A stretch of 64,000 nt of DNA from an uncultured Pelagibacteraceae bacterium (GTDB lineage: Bacteria > Pseudomonadota > Alphaproteobacteria > Pelagibacterales > Pelagibacteraceae). This document shows positions 38,879 through 48,830 of the stretch, piece after piece (position 1 is the stretch's first letter; every line of letters begins with the position of its first letter). The stretch lies in contig CACIPQ010000005.1 of assembly GCA_902588585.1 (NCBI GenBank), positions 1 through 64,000 of the forward strand, read 5' to 3'. The position numbers were made by a program, and so were the translations under genes. The notes below the pieces were generated by a model. The model was not told where the DNA came from and did not search any database. It saw nothing but the letters and a program-made list of their open reading frames with translations.

Positions 38879-40100
38879 ATTGTTTTAACATTTCCAGAGA
38901 AGATTTTAATCCATCTTCATGAAACCCATAACCAAAATAACTTCCTGAAAACCATGTTCTTCTTTTACCCTGCAAACTGTTTAGTTTTTTCTGCATTTCA
39001 AAACTTTTAATATTCAAATAGGGATGGGTAAAATTAATTTTTTTTATAATTGTATTTTTTTTAATTTCACAAATTGGATTAAGAGTTAAAAAATAATTTT
39101 TTTTTGTTTCTAAATTCTGAAGTTTATTAAGCCAGTAAGTAACGCATGTTTGTGACAAATCTTTTTTAGATATAGAATTCCAACTTGACCACGCATTCAT
39201 TTTATTTGGCATTAAGTTGGTATCTGTATGTAAATATGCATTATTAGAAATATAAGTAAATTCTTTAAGGATTTCCTTTTCTAAAACAGTTGGTTCATCA
39301 AGAAGTTTTAAACTTTGATCGGCATGACATGATAGTACAACGTGATCGTAATCTCTATAATCTTCTGATGATTCCATAAAAAGTCTAACGTTATGTTGGT
39401 TTCTTATAATTTTTTTTATTTTATAATTTTTTAAGTAGTCTCCGTTAATCTTTTCTAAAATTTTAGAAACATATGTTTTACTTCTATTTGTAACAGTATA
39501 CCACTGAGGTCTATTTTTAAGTTTAAAAAGACCATGATTATTAAAAAAATTTAAAAATAGTTCTAACGGTATGTCTTTAGCCTTTGAAAATGGCATTGAC
39601 CAAATCGCAGCAACCATTGGAATGATATGGTAATTTACAAAATATTTTGAAAGCTTAGAGTTGTCTAAATAATTTCCTAAAGTTAAATTTTTTAAGTCTT
39701 TTTTAAGTAAAATAGGGGCTGTTTTATAAAAAGATATAATCTCATAAATCATTTTTATAAAGTTTAAATTAAATAAATTGTTCTTTTTTGCAAATAAGGA
39801 GTTAAAACCTTTACCTCCATATTCTATCTCTGAATTTTTTACTGAAACTGAAAAGGACATGTCGCTTTTTTCGTATGGAACTTTTAATTCTTTAAAAAAT
39901 TTTATTAAATTTGGATAAGTTAACTCGTTAAAAACTATAAAGCCTAAATCAACAGCGACTTTTGTTTCATTTATGTCGTAAGTATAAGAGTGTCCTCCAA
40001 AATGATCGTCCTTCTCGAATAAATCAACATGGTATTTTTTTGACAAATGATATGCTGCAGATAAACCTGAAATTCCCGAACCAATTACTGCAATTTTCAT
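38820..40100 (-). CDS. NAD(P)/FAD-binding amine-oxidase-like protein
   Basis: IAVIGSGISGLSAAYHLSKKYHVDLFEKDDHFGGHSYT; HVVLSCHADQSLKLL. Confidence 0.9.
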   Translation of the reverse strand: MKIAVIGSGISGLSAAYHLSKKYHVDLFEKDDHFGGHSYTYDINETKVAVDLGFIVFNELTYPNLIKFFKELKVPYEKSDMSFSVSVKNSEIEYGGKGFNSLFAKKNNLFNLNFIKMIYEIISFYKTAPILLKKDLKNLTLGNYLDNSKLSKYFVNYHIIPMVAAIWSMPFSKAKDIPLELFLNFFNNHGLFKLKNRPQWYTVTNRSKTYVSKILEKINGDYLKNYKIKKIIRNQHNVRLFMESSEDYRDYDHVVLSCHADQSLKLLDEPTVLEKEILKEFTYISNNAYLHTDTNLMPNKMNAWSSWNSISKKDLSQTCVTYWLNKLQNLETKKNYFLTLNPICEIKKNTIIKKINFTHPYLNIKSFEMQKKLNSLQGKRRTWFSGSYFGYGFHEDGLKSSLEMLKQFEGKDGDLHIQRHSYASKI

Positions 40101-42970
40101 TAAGCTGCTGTTTCTTTATACTCGTCCATTGAAGGACAAGAACAGACAAGATTTTTATCTCCATAAACATTGTCTACTCTAGCAACTGGAGGCCAGTATT
40201 TATAAGATTTTAAAATTGCCGAAGGGTATGCGGCAGTTTCTCTATCATATTTGTGTTTCCATTCGTTGGCGGTAAGTTCTACATGAGTGTGGGGCGCGTT
40301 CTTTAAAGGATTGTCAATTTTATCAAATTCTCCGCTCTTTACTTTATTAATTTCTTCTTTAATTTTTATTAGAGTTTCACAAAAACGATTAATTTCAGAT
40401 AAGCTTTCACTTTCAGTTGGTTCTATCATTATTGTTCCTGGAACGGGCCAAGACATTGTGGGTGCGTGGAAACCAAAATCTATTAACCTTTTTGCAATAT
40501 CCTCTTCTGTTATTCCTGTTTCATTTTTAATTTTTCTAATGTCTATAATGCACTCGTGAGCTACATTTCCGTTTTTTCCTTTATATAAAATTGGGAAATG
40601 ATCTTTAAGTTTATTGGCTATGTAATTAGCATTCAAAATTGCATTTTGAGTAGCAAGTTTCAAACCTTCGGAGCCCATCATTTTAATGTACATCCACGAT
40701 ATTGAAAGAATGCTGGAGCTTCCCCAGGGTGCTGCTGAAATTGCACCTATTCCAGTTTTTGGCCCACAGTCACTTATTATAGGATGGTTTGGCAAGTAAG
40801 CTTCCAAATGTTTTTTACAAGCGATTGGTCCCATGCCTGGTCCTCCTCCGCCATGAGGTATACAAAATGTTTTGTGTAAATTAATATGACAAACATCAGG
40901 TCCAAAATTTCCTGGCTTTGCAATACCAACTAGTGCATTTAAATTTGCGCCATCCATATAAACTTGACCACCATGTTTGTGGATTAAATCACAAATATCC
41001 GTTATTTTTTCCTCAAAAACTCCATGAGTTGACGGATAGGTTACCATTAATGCAGACAAAGTATCTGAGTGTTCTTCGGTCTTTTTCTTTAAATCTTCAT
41101 AATCTACATTTCCATATGAGTCGCAATTAACAACAACGACTTTCATGCCGGCCATTTGTGCGCTGGCTGGATTAGTTCCATGTGCAGAACTTGGTATTAG
41201 ACAAACATTTCTATTTTTTTGACCATTTTTTTCGTGAAATTTTCTAATAACCATTAAGCCAGCAAATTCTCCTTGCGCTCCGGCATTTGGCTGCAAAGAA
41301 ACACCGGAAAAACCTGTTATTGTTCTTAACCAATTTTTTAAATCAGTGAACAATTCTCTGTAACCATCCATTTGTTCTACAGGGGAATACGGATGTGGAT
41401 GCGAAAATTCTTTCCATGTTACGGGTATCATTTCAGAAACTGAATTTAATTTCATTGTACATGAACCCAAAGCTATCATTGACCTATTCAATGCAATATC
41501 AGAATCTTCCAATTTTTTTAAATATCTAAGCATTTCTGTCTCAGAATGATAGCTGTTAAAAACTGGATGATCTAAATATGTTGAGGTTCTTAATAAATTT
41601 TTTGGTAGGTTTGATAAACTTGTGTTGGTTGTTTCCTTAGTTGTTTCTTTAATTGTCTCTGAACAATTAAAAATTTTTAACAACTGATTAGCTCTATAAA
41701 GATTTTTTCTTTCATCAAAAGAAACCGCTAACATTTCAGAATTTACTTTTCTGATATTGACTTGTTGCCGTAACGCATTTTTATAAATTTTATCTGTTTT
41801 ATCCAATGTTTTTACAGTAACAGTATCAAAAAAATAGTTTGAATAAAGTTCGTACCCTGACTGTTTTAATTTGTCCGCAAAACTTTTGGTCAATTGTGAA
41901 ACAGTATCTGCTATTTTTTTAATTCCTTTTGGGCCATGATACACGGCATAGGCAGCTGAAACTATTGCAAGTAAAGCCTGAGCGGTACAAATATTGCTTG
42001 TAGCTTTATCTCTTCTTATATGTTGTTCTCTTGTTTGTAGCGCCAACCTGTAAGCTTTGTTACCATGTCTATCTAATGAAACACCAACTATTCTTCCTGG
42101 CATTGATCTTTTATATTCGTCTTTGGTGGCAAAGAATGCAGCATGAGGGCCTCCATAACCCATTGGAATTCCGAAACGTTGGGCACTTCCCACTGCTATA
42201 TCGGCTCCTAGTTCGGCAGGTGTTTTAATTTTAGCAAGAGCTAATAAATCACAAACCAATACTGCTTTTCCATTCTGTTTGTGTATTTTGCTAATAGCTT
42301 CGCTAGGATCCTTGATATCACCTAAAGTACCTGGGTATTGTATAATCCCACAAACAATATTCTCTTTAATATCTTTATCTTCATCTCCTAATATTACTTT
42401 TAAACCCAATGGCTCAGCTCTTGTTTTAATCACATCAATAGTTTGAGGGTGACAATTTTTCGAGACAAAGACTTTTTTTGTTTCACTTTTACAAATTCTA
42501 TAACTTAAGCCCATAGCTTCGGCCGCTGCTGTGCCCTCATCTAAAAGAGATGCGTTCGCAATATCCATACCGGTAAAATCAATCACCATCTGTTGAAAAT
42601 TTAATAACATCTCGAGCCTTCCCTGAGCCACCTCAGGTTGGTACGGGGTATAAGAAGTATACCATCCTGGATTTTCCAAAATATTTCTTAGTATTACATA
42701 CGGGGTATAATTTCCGTAATATCCCATTCCCATAAAATTTGAGTAAACTTTATTCTTTTGAGAGATATCTTTTAATTTTCTAAGTGCTTTGTATTCTGAA
42801 TTGGGGTCACCAATGCTTAAATTTTCCTTTGAAAGAATTTTTTTCGGAACTGTTTTTTCAATCAGGTCATCTAAACTATTATATCCCAATTCTTTAAGCA
42901 TAGCTTTTTGTTCTTCTTTAGAAGGCCCTATATGTCTTTGGATAAAATCTTTCTGAGCGTTTTTTAACAT
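40100..42970 (-). CDS. gcvP: Glycine dehydrogenase (decarboxylating), P protein
   Basis: [31 protein letters not shown] PLP site. Confidence 0.98.
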   Translation of the reverse strand: [956 protein letters not shown]

Positions 42971-43351
42971 TTAATTTGTATTTTCCTTTGCAAATTTTTC
43001 ATAATCAGCTTTGTTCATTAATCCGTCCAATTCTGATTTATTTTTTACTTTAACTTTAAAAAACCAAGATGTGCCCTCTGGATCTTTGTTCACTATAGCT
43101 GGATCGTCTACTATTGATTGGTTGGTTTCGGTAATTTCTCCAGTAACTGGTGTATAAACATCGCTTGCTGCCTTTGTTGATTCTACTACTCCGGCCTGTC
43201 CTTCTTTTTCAACATTTTTTCCTTTATCAGGTAATTCAACAAAAACTATATCTCCCAATAGTTCCGCGGCGTGCTTTGTAATACCAACTGTCGCCACGTC
43301 TCCTTCAATAGTAACCCACTCATGTTGTTTTGAATATTTTTTCTCACTCAT
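42971..43351 (-). CDS. gcvH: Glycine cleavage system H protein
   Basis: [36 protein letters not shown] lipoyl lysine region. Confidence 0.97.
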   Translation of the reverse strand: MSEKKYSKQHEWVTIEGDVATVGITKHAAELLGDIVFVELPDKGKNVEKEGQAGVVESTKAASDVYTPVTGEITETNQSIVDDPAIVNKDPEGTSWFFKVKVKNKSELDGLMNKADYEKFAKENTN

Positions 43352-43354
43352 TTT

Positions 43355-44464
43355 TCACCTCACATAGTTTTTTTTGTAAAAAGGAAGTTCAGATATATTT
43401 GCTTCGTATTTTTTTCCTCTAACTTCCAGTAGAACTTTTGTTCCTGGTTCTGAAAAATTTAATTTTACATAACCCATCGCAATAGGCTGATTAACACTTG
43501 GACCAAAAGTACCACTTGTAACTAATCCAATCTCATTATTGTCCTTAGAAAAAATTTTAACTCCTTCTCTTGCTATGACTTTTCCTTCGGGTTTAACACC
43601 TACTCTTAATCGAGTTAAACTTCCATTCATGTCTGATTTAATTTTGCCATAACCAACAAAACCACCTTCTTCTCTTCTTCGTTTGGAAATTGCCCACTTA
43701 AGATTTGCTTCTATTGGACTTGTTGATTCATTAATATCATGTCCATAAAGACATAATCCGGCTTCTAATCTTAAAGTATCTCTAGCCCCTAAACCAATTG
43801 GTTTTACTCCTTGTGAAATTAGTTTTTTTGCAAAATCCTCGACAAGTTCATTTGGTATGGAAATTTCAAATCCATCTTCACCTGTATAACCAGATCTTGT
43901 TATGTAAATTTCTTTGCCGTTATAAGAATATTTATTTCCATTCATAAATTTAAGTGAAGAAACTCCATTTATTGTTTTTTCTAATATTTCTGAAGACTTA
44001 GGTCCTTGCAAAGCAACCAAAGATAAATTTTTGTATAAAGTTAATTTAGATTTACTTCCAAGTGCGCTTTTAATAATTTTAAAATCGTTATTTTTACAAG
44101 CTGCATTTAGAATAATAATAAATCCTTTTTCAACCTTGGTTATAATTAAATCGTCATAAATCCCACCTTGTTCATTCATAAGAAAAGAGTATTTGGATTG
44201 ATTAAGTTTTATTTTTTTTAAATCTATAGGAATAATTTTTTCTAATTCTTTTGATAAGTTTTCATTGTCTTCTATTAGTAACTGCCCCATATGCGAAACA
44301 TCAAATAAACCTGCGTTCCTCCTTGTGATTTTATGCTCTTCGACTATGCCGGAAGAATATTGGACAGGCATTTCATATCCAGCGAACGGAACAAATTTTG
44401 CTCCAAGACTTTTGTGATAATCGTATAAAGCTGTTTTTTGTGTATTCATAATAACTCTTAACAA
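43355..44464 (-). CDS. gcvT: Glycine cleavage system T protein (aminomethyltransferase)
   Basis: FAGYEMPVQYSSGIVEEHKITRRNAGLFDVSHMGQ; ARDTLRLEAGLCLYGHDI. Confidence 0.97.
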   Translation of the reverse strand: MLRVIMNTQKTALYDYHKSLGAKFVPFAGYEMPVQYSSGIVEEHKITRRNAGLFDVSHMGQLLIEDNENLSKELEKIIPIDLKKIKLNQSKYSFLMNEQGGIYDDLIITKVEKGFIIILNAACKNNDFKIIKSALGSKSKLTLYKNLSLVALQGPKSSEILEKTINGVSSLKFMNGNKYSYNGKEIYITRSGYTGEDGFEISIPNELVEDFAKKLISQGVKPIGLGARDTLRLEAGLCLYGHDINESTSPIEANLKWAISKRRREEGGFVGYGKIKSDMNGSLTRLRVGVKPEGKVIAREGVKIFSKDNNEIGLVTSGTFGPSVNQPIAMGYVKLNFSEPGTKVLLEVRGKKYEANISELPFYKKNYVR

Positions 44465-44612
44465 ACCCGATCTGTCTAGTTACCTGAGAGATTTACTCCT
44501 TCGGTGAGGCTACTGCCTGCTTTCCAGAATTATTATGTTAACGGTCCTTTTGCCTGAGAGTTTCCTGGGTTGTTGCTCCTTCGGCGCCAAAATTGGTCTC
44601 TCCCGTTATATG
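44465..44612 (-). promoter_or_regulatory. Tandem glycine riboswitch upstream of gcvT
   Basis: Minus strand AACGGGAGAGACC...GGCGCCGAAGGAGCAACAACCCAGGAAACTCTCAGGCAAAAGGACCGTT then CTGGAAAGCAGGCAGTAGCCTCACCGAAGGAGTAAATCTCTCAGGTAACTAGACAGA: two gcvT-type aptamers. Confidence 0.95.
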
Positions 44613-44650
44613 TTAATTTTCTTTTAATTTAGGAAAGAAGTCAATTGCAA

Positions 44651-45517
44651 TTAAGTTGCGACTGGTTTGTTTTTTTCCAAACTTCTAATAATAACTGCAG
44701 TAATTATCATTCCTCCAGCAATAAACACACTTGTTGGTGGTATCTCATTGAAAAATAACCATCCCCAAATAGGACCAAATATACTTTCGGTTAACATTAA
44801 TAATCCAACTGTTGCTGCCGGTGTTGTTCTAGAACCAATGGTTACAAAAATAAATCCAAAAGCTAATTGTGGCACTCCTAAAAGGAATGAAAGACCTAAA
44901 TCTTTTTGAGATATAATTAAATTTTCAGATAAAATAAAACCATATATAGCACTAAAAATTCCTGAATAGAAAATTGCAGGTACCATATCTAAATCAGGGT
45001 GTTTTCTTATTATTATTATTAAAATTGAAAAATTAATCGGTATTAAAAGAGCAGCTAAGTTTCCAATTAATGATCCTCCCGAAATAGAATCTCCTACCAT
45101 CAGAATTACGCCTGATACAGCTAGAGTAATTGCTAAAAAACTTCTTAATGAAATTTTTTCTTTAAGAAAAAAGTAGCCAAAAACAGCTAAGAATAAGGTT
45201 TGAGAACTAATAATAAAAACTACATTAGCTATTGTAGTTTCTGTCATAGAAAAAATGTATCCTACAAAACTGGTTGATAAAAAAAATCCACCAAGGACTC
45301 CCGCAGATCCAGACTTTTTTATTATAATAAAAGCTTGTTTTTTGTAGGTTAGAACTAAAAATGCAACTATAGCTAATATAAAAAATAAAGATCGCCAAAA
45401 AAGAATTTGCCAAGGACCAGCTCCTTCAAATTCTCTAATTAAAGGTCCACCAAAACTTAGGCAGAACCCTGCAAGCAGGCACAAAATGTACCCTGGAATT
45501 TTATAAACAAATTGCAT
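44651..45517 (-). CDS. EamA/DMT-family transporter
   Basis: Ten-TM EamA pattern; GGFFLSTSFVGYIFSMTETTIANVVFI, LTESIFGPIWGWLFFNEIP. Confidence 0.9.
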   Translation of the reverse strand: MQFVYKIPGYILCLLAGFCLSFGGPLIREFEGAGPWQILFWRSLFFILAIVAFLVLTYKKQAFIIIKKSGSAGVLGGFFLSTSFVGYIFSMTETTIANVVFIISSQTLFLAVFGYFFLKEKISLRSFLAITLAVSGVILMVGDSISGGSLIGNLAALLIPINFSILIIIIRKHPDLDMVPAIFYSGIFSAIYGFILSENLIISQKDLGLSFLLGVPQLAFGFIFVTIGSRTTPAATVGLLMLTESIFGPIWGWLFFNEIPPTSVFIAGGMIITAVIIRSLEKNKPVAT

Positions 45518-46449
45518 TAAAATTTATTAAACTTGGCAATGTAATCTTGAAATGCACTTTCTGCCACAACTAAATCAACCAATTTAAATTTTATTTTTGA
45601 ACCCTGTATTTTCTGAACCAATTTGTCATAATCTGCAGTAATAACATTAGCTATTTTAGGATAACCTCCAATCGTTGGGTGGTCAGATAAAAGTACTATT
45701 GGTTGTCCGTCGCCTGGTATTTGGATTGAACCTTTGGTAATTCCCTCTGATTTTATATTTTTACTTACCATGTTTTCTAGTTTTTCTCCCTCCAATCTCA
45801 TTCCCATTCGATCGGTTAATCTTGTAACTTTATATTCCTTTGAAAAAAAATATTGTTGGCTTTTTTTTGAAAAATAACCAAACTGCGATCCTTTCATTAC
45901 TCTAATTGTATTATCTGCATCAAATTCAAATTCAATTTTTTTTGTTTCACCTGCTGAATTAGATTTGGTAAAAAATATTTTGTCATCAATCTTTAATTTG
46001 TCACCATTATTTGGGCCAATTTTTGCTTTAACCAAAGTAGAAACACTTCCTTTTATTTCTTTTAATTTAAAACCTCCCAAAATTGAAAGGTAACCATAAA
46101 CAGAATTTATTGTTGAGAGAATATCGATCTTGTCTCCATTGGAAACAACAAAACTTTCATTCGACATGCCCTTCTTTGTCTCACCATTTTTATCAATGAT
46201 ATTAAAATTAACTTTTCCTGATACGGCTACCAGCGCAGACTCTCCTACGAGTTCCAGTAATGGTCCTTGGTAAGCAAATTCTAAAGCTCCTTCTGAAACT
46301 TTGTTACCAACTAATTTATTTGAAATATAGAATAATAATTGATCCATACATCCGCTTGCTACAATTCCAAGATGTTGTAAACCAAATCTTCCTAGATCTT
46401 GAAAAGTAGAATTAATGCCAGGTCTTAATACTTTAAAGTAGTTACTCAT
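45517..46449 (-). CDS. pxpC: 5-oxoprolinase subunit C
   Basis: VLRPGINSTFQDLGRFGLQHLGIVASGCMDQ; IQIPGDGQPIVLLSDHPTIGGYPKIA. Confidence 0.93.
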   Translation of the reverse strand: MSNYFKVLRPGINSTFQDLGRFGLQHLGIVASGCMDQLLFYISNKLVGNKVSEGALEFAYQGPLLELVGESALVAVSGKVNFNIIDKNGETKKGMSNESFVVSNGDKIDILSTINSVYGYLSILGGFKLKEIKGSVSTLVKAKIGPNNGDKLKIDDKIFFTKSNSAGETKKIEFEFDADNTIRVMKGSQFGYFSKKSQQYFFSKEYKVTRLTDRMGMRLEGEKLENMVSKNIKSEGITKGSIQIPGDGQPIVLLSDHPTIGGYPKIANVITADYDKLVQKIQGSKIKFKLVDLVVAESAFQDYIAKFNKF

Positions 46450-47131
46450 TTTTAAAAGATGATAAGTCCTTCTTTGTTATAGATTTAAATTTTACTGTGT
46501 CTCCAGGTGACAACATGCTTGTATTTTTTTTATTAATATTAAATAAATCAAGAGGAGTTCTTCCAACAATATTCCAACCACCTGGACTTTCAAAAGTATA
46601 AATGGTACAGAACTTTTCTACTATACCAACAGATCCTTTGTTGATTTTTACTCGGGGTGTATCTAACCGATCATGATACAACTTTTTATTTAGATCTCCA
46701 AGAAAAGGTTGTCCAGGAACAAATCCTATCATGTAAACAAAAAAGTCTGTATTAAGATGATCATTTACTATTTCTTTAAAACTCAATTTAGTTTTTTCTT
46801 CCAATCTTTTTATGTCTAAAGCGAATTCCTCATCATAACAGATTGGTATTTCCACAATTTTGTTTTTTTCAGACAAAGTTGTTTTGGAATAATCGCTAAC
46901 CTTAATAAATTCTATTATTTCTTTAGACTTTATTTTTCCTAATTCAAAATTTATAATGAGTTTGTTATAAGAAGGGGTATAATTTAAAATTCCTTTGATT
47001 TTTTTACTATTTACAGATTCTTGTATAAAATTAAAAAGCTTAATTACTTCTTTATTAGTTTTTTTGTTAACTTCGTCACCAAAATCACATGTGATGCCGC
47101 AGTCTCCGATATTGCTTATTTTTTTTAGCAT
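46442..47131 (-). CDS. pxpB: 5-oxoprolinase subunit B
   Basis: FVYMIGFVPGQPFLGDLNKKLYHDRLDTPRVKINKGSVGI; PGGWNIVGRTPL. Confidence 0.93.
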   Translation of the reverse strand: MLKKISNIGDCGITCDFGDEVNKKTNKEVIKLFNFIQESVNSKKIKGILNYTPSYNKLIINFELGKIKSKEIIEFIKVSDYSKTTLSEKNKIVEIPICYDEEFALDIKRLEEKTKLSFKEIVNDHLNTDFFVYMIGFVPGQPFLGDLNKKLYHDRLDTPRVKINKGSVGIVEKFCTIYTFESPGGWNIVGRTPLDLFNINKKNTSMLSPGDTVKFKSITKKDLSSFKNE

Positions 47132-47168
47132 AAGTTGTTATAATAGATATTATATAATGGTTTAAAAT

Positions 47169-47942
47169 ATGGAAATTAATATTAATTGCGATCTTGGAGA
47201 AACTTCAAAGTTCTGTTCTACGGAAAATGACCCTTTATTGTTAGGTATAGTTAATTCTGCAAATGTTGCCTGTGGTTATCATGCCGGTGATGAACCTACT
47301 ATGAATAAAACGGTTGAGATTTCAAAAAAAAATGGTGTGAGTATTGGGGCTCATCCTTCCTTTAATGATCCAGAAAACTTTGGACGAAAAAGATTAAACT
47401 TGCAGCCAGAGGAAATTACCAAGTTAATTATTGATCAGATTAATATATTGACTGAAATTGCAAAAAAAAATTCTATGAAAGTAACTCACGTTAAACCTCA
47501 TGGTGCATTGAATAATATGGCGTGTGAAAATTTTGAATTAGCGAGTGTTATTGCAAAATCAATTATACAAGCAAACAAAGATTTGATTTTCTTAGTACCA
47601 ACTGGGTCTGAAATGGAAAAAGCAGGAAAAAAACTTAAAATGAAAGTGGCGGCCGAAATATTTGCTGATAGAAATTATGAGGATGATGGTAATTTAGTTT
47701 CCAGATCTAAATTAAATGCTTTGATTACAGATCCTGAAGTTGCAAAAAATCACGTAATTAAAATGGTAAAAAACCAAGCTTTAAACTGTTTTTCTGGAAA
47801 ACAAATTCCCTGCGACATTGACTCCGTTTGTGTACATGGAGATGGTAAAAATGCAGTGGGAACAGCAAAAGAAATAAGGGATGGTCTTATAAAAACTGGT
47901 GTGACTCTTAGACCATTGGATCAATTGAAAAAATTTGCTTAA
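47169..47942 (+). CDS. pxpA: 5-oxoprolinase subunit A (LamB/YcsF family)
   Basis: ININCDLGE, NSANVACGYHAGD, GAHPSFNDPENFGR, HVKPHGALNN. Confidence 0.95.
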   Translation: MEININCDLGETSKFCSTENDPLLLGIVNSANVACGYHAGDEPTMNKTVEISKKNGVSIGAHPSFNDPENFGRKRLNLQPEEITKLIIDQINILTEIAKKNSMKVTHVKPHGALNNMACENFELASVIAKSIIQANKDLIFLVPTGSEMEKAGKKLKMKVAAEIFADRNYEDDGNLVSRSKLNALITDPEVAKNHVIKMVKNQALNCFSGKQIPCDIDSVCVHGDGKNAVGTAKEIRDGLIKTGVTLRPLDQLKKFA

Positions 47943-48435
47943 AGAACCAATGTTTAAAAAAATTTTTATTATATTGGTATCAGGGTTTATTTTAGCTCAA
48001 TATTTTGGGGTATCCTATGGTGCCAGCAGTGATAGTGGAAGCAGTGATAATTATTTAGATCTTTATTCTGATGCAAAAAAATTTGTATTAAGAGCAAAAA
48101 AATTAGAAGAAAAAAATAAAATAGATAGAGCTACAAAATTATATTCTAAAGCTCTAAAAAAATTGGAACAAGCTTATAAAACTGACAAAACTAATCCTGA
48201 CATTTTAAATTATCTTGGTTTTACATTAAGAAAAACTGGCAAGTTAGAAGAGGCTGAAAAATACTATTTAGCAGGTTTAAAAATTAAACCTGACCATAAC
48301 GGTATAAATGAGTATTTGGGTGAACTTTACGTAAAAACTGGCCGAATGGATTTGGCCAAAGAAAGACTAAATGTTTTAAAAAACTGCAATTGCGAAGAGT
48401 ACACTGAATTAAAAGAAGTTATAGAAAAAAAATAA
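47935..48435 (+). CDS. Secreted/periplasmic TPR protein (likely start MFKKIF at 47950)
   Basis: Signal-like N-terminus; TPR-type repeats NPDILNYLGFTLRKTGKLEEAEKYYLAGLKIKPDHNGINEYLGELYVKTGRMDLAKE. Confidence 0.85.
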   Translation: MLKEPMFKKIFIILVSGFILAQYFGVSYGASSDSGSSDNYLDLYSDAKKFVLRAKKLEEKNKIDRATKLYSKALKKLEQAYKTDKTNPDILNYLGFTLRKTGKLEEAEKYYLAGLKIKPDHNGINEYLGELYVKTGRMDLAKERLNVLKNCNCEEYTELKEVIEKK

Positions 48436-48828
48436 ATGCACATAGTTGAAGTATTTGGAAGAATATTAATATCTGCTCTTTTTTTGGTAGAGGCAGTAAG
48501 AAAGTTTTTAAATCCAGATGAAAGCATGATGTATATGTCAGATCATGGTGTTCCTGAGTTTCTTTTTTATCCGTCTATAGCTTTTGAAATAATTCTGCCT
48601 TTAATTTTAATTGCAGGATATAAAACAAAAATTGTCGCTACCTTATTAGCTTTATTTGTTTTCGCAGTTACTTTAATTTTTCATACTCATCATATATTAG
48701 GTGATGGCATGCAATTAACCATATTTTTAAAAAATATTTCTATAATTGGCGGATTGTTAATTGTGATTGCAAACAAACCTCAAATTTGTAGTTTTGATTA
48801 TTATTTACAGTCAAAAAAAGGTAATTAA
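48436..48828 (+). CDS. DoxX-family membrane protein
   Basis: EVFGRILISALFLVEAVRKFLNP; HTHHILGDGMQLTIFLKNISIIGGLLIV. Confidence 0.85.
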   Translation: MHIVEVFGRILISALFLVEAVRKFLNPDESMMYMSDHGVPEFLFYPSIAFEIILPLILIAGYKTKIVATLLALFVFAVTLIFHTHHILGDGMQLTIFLKNISIIGGLLIVIANKPQICSFDYYLQSKKGN

Positions 48829-48830
48829 TT

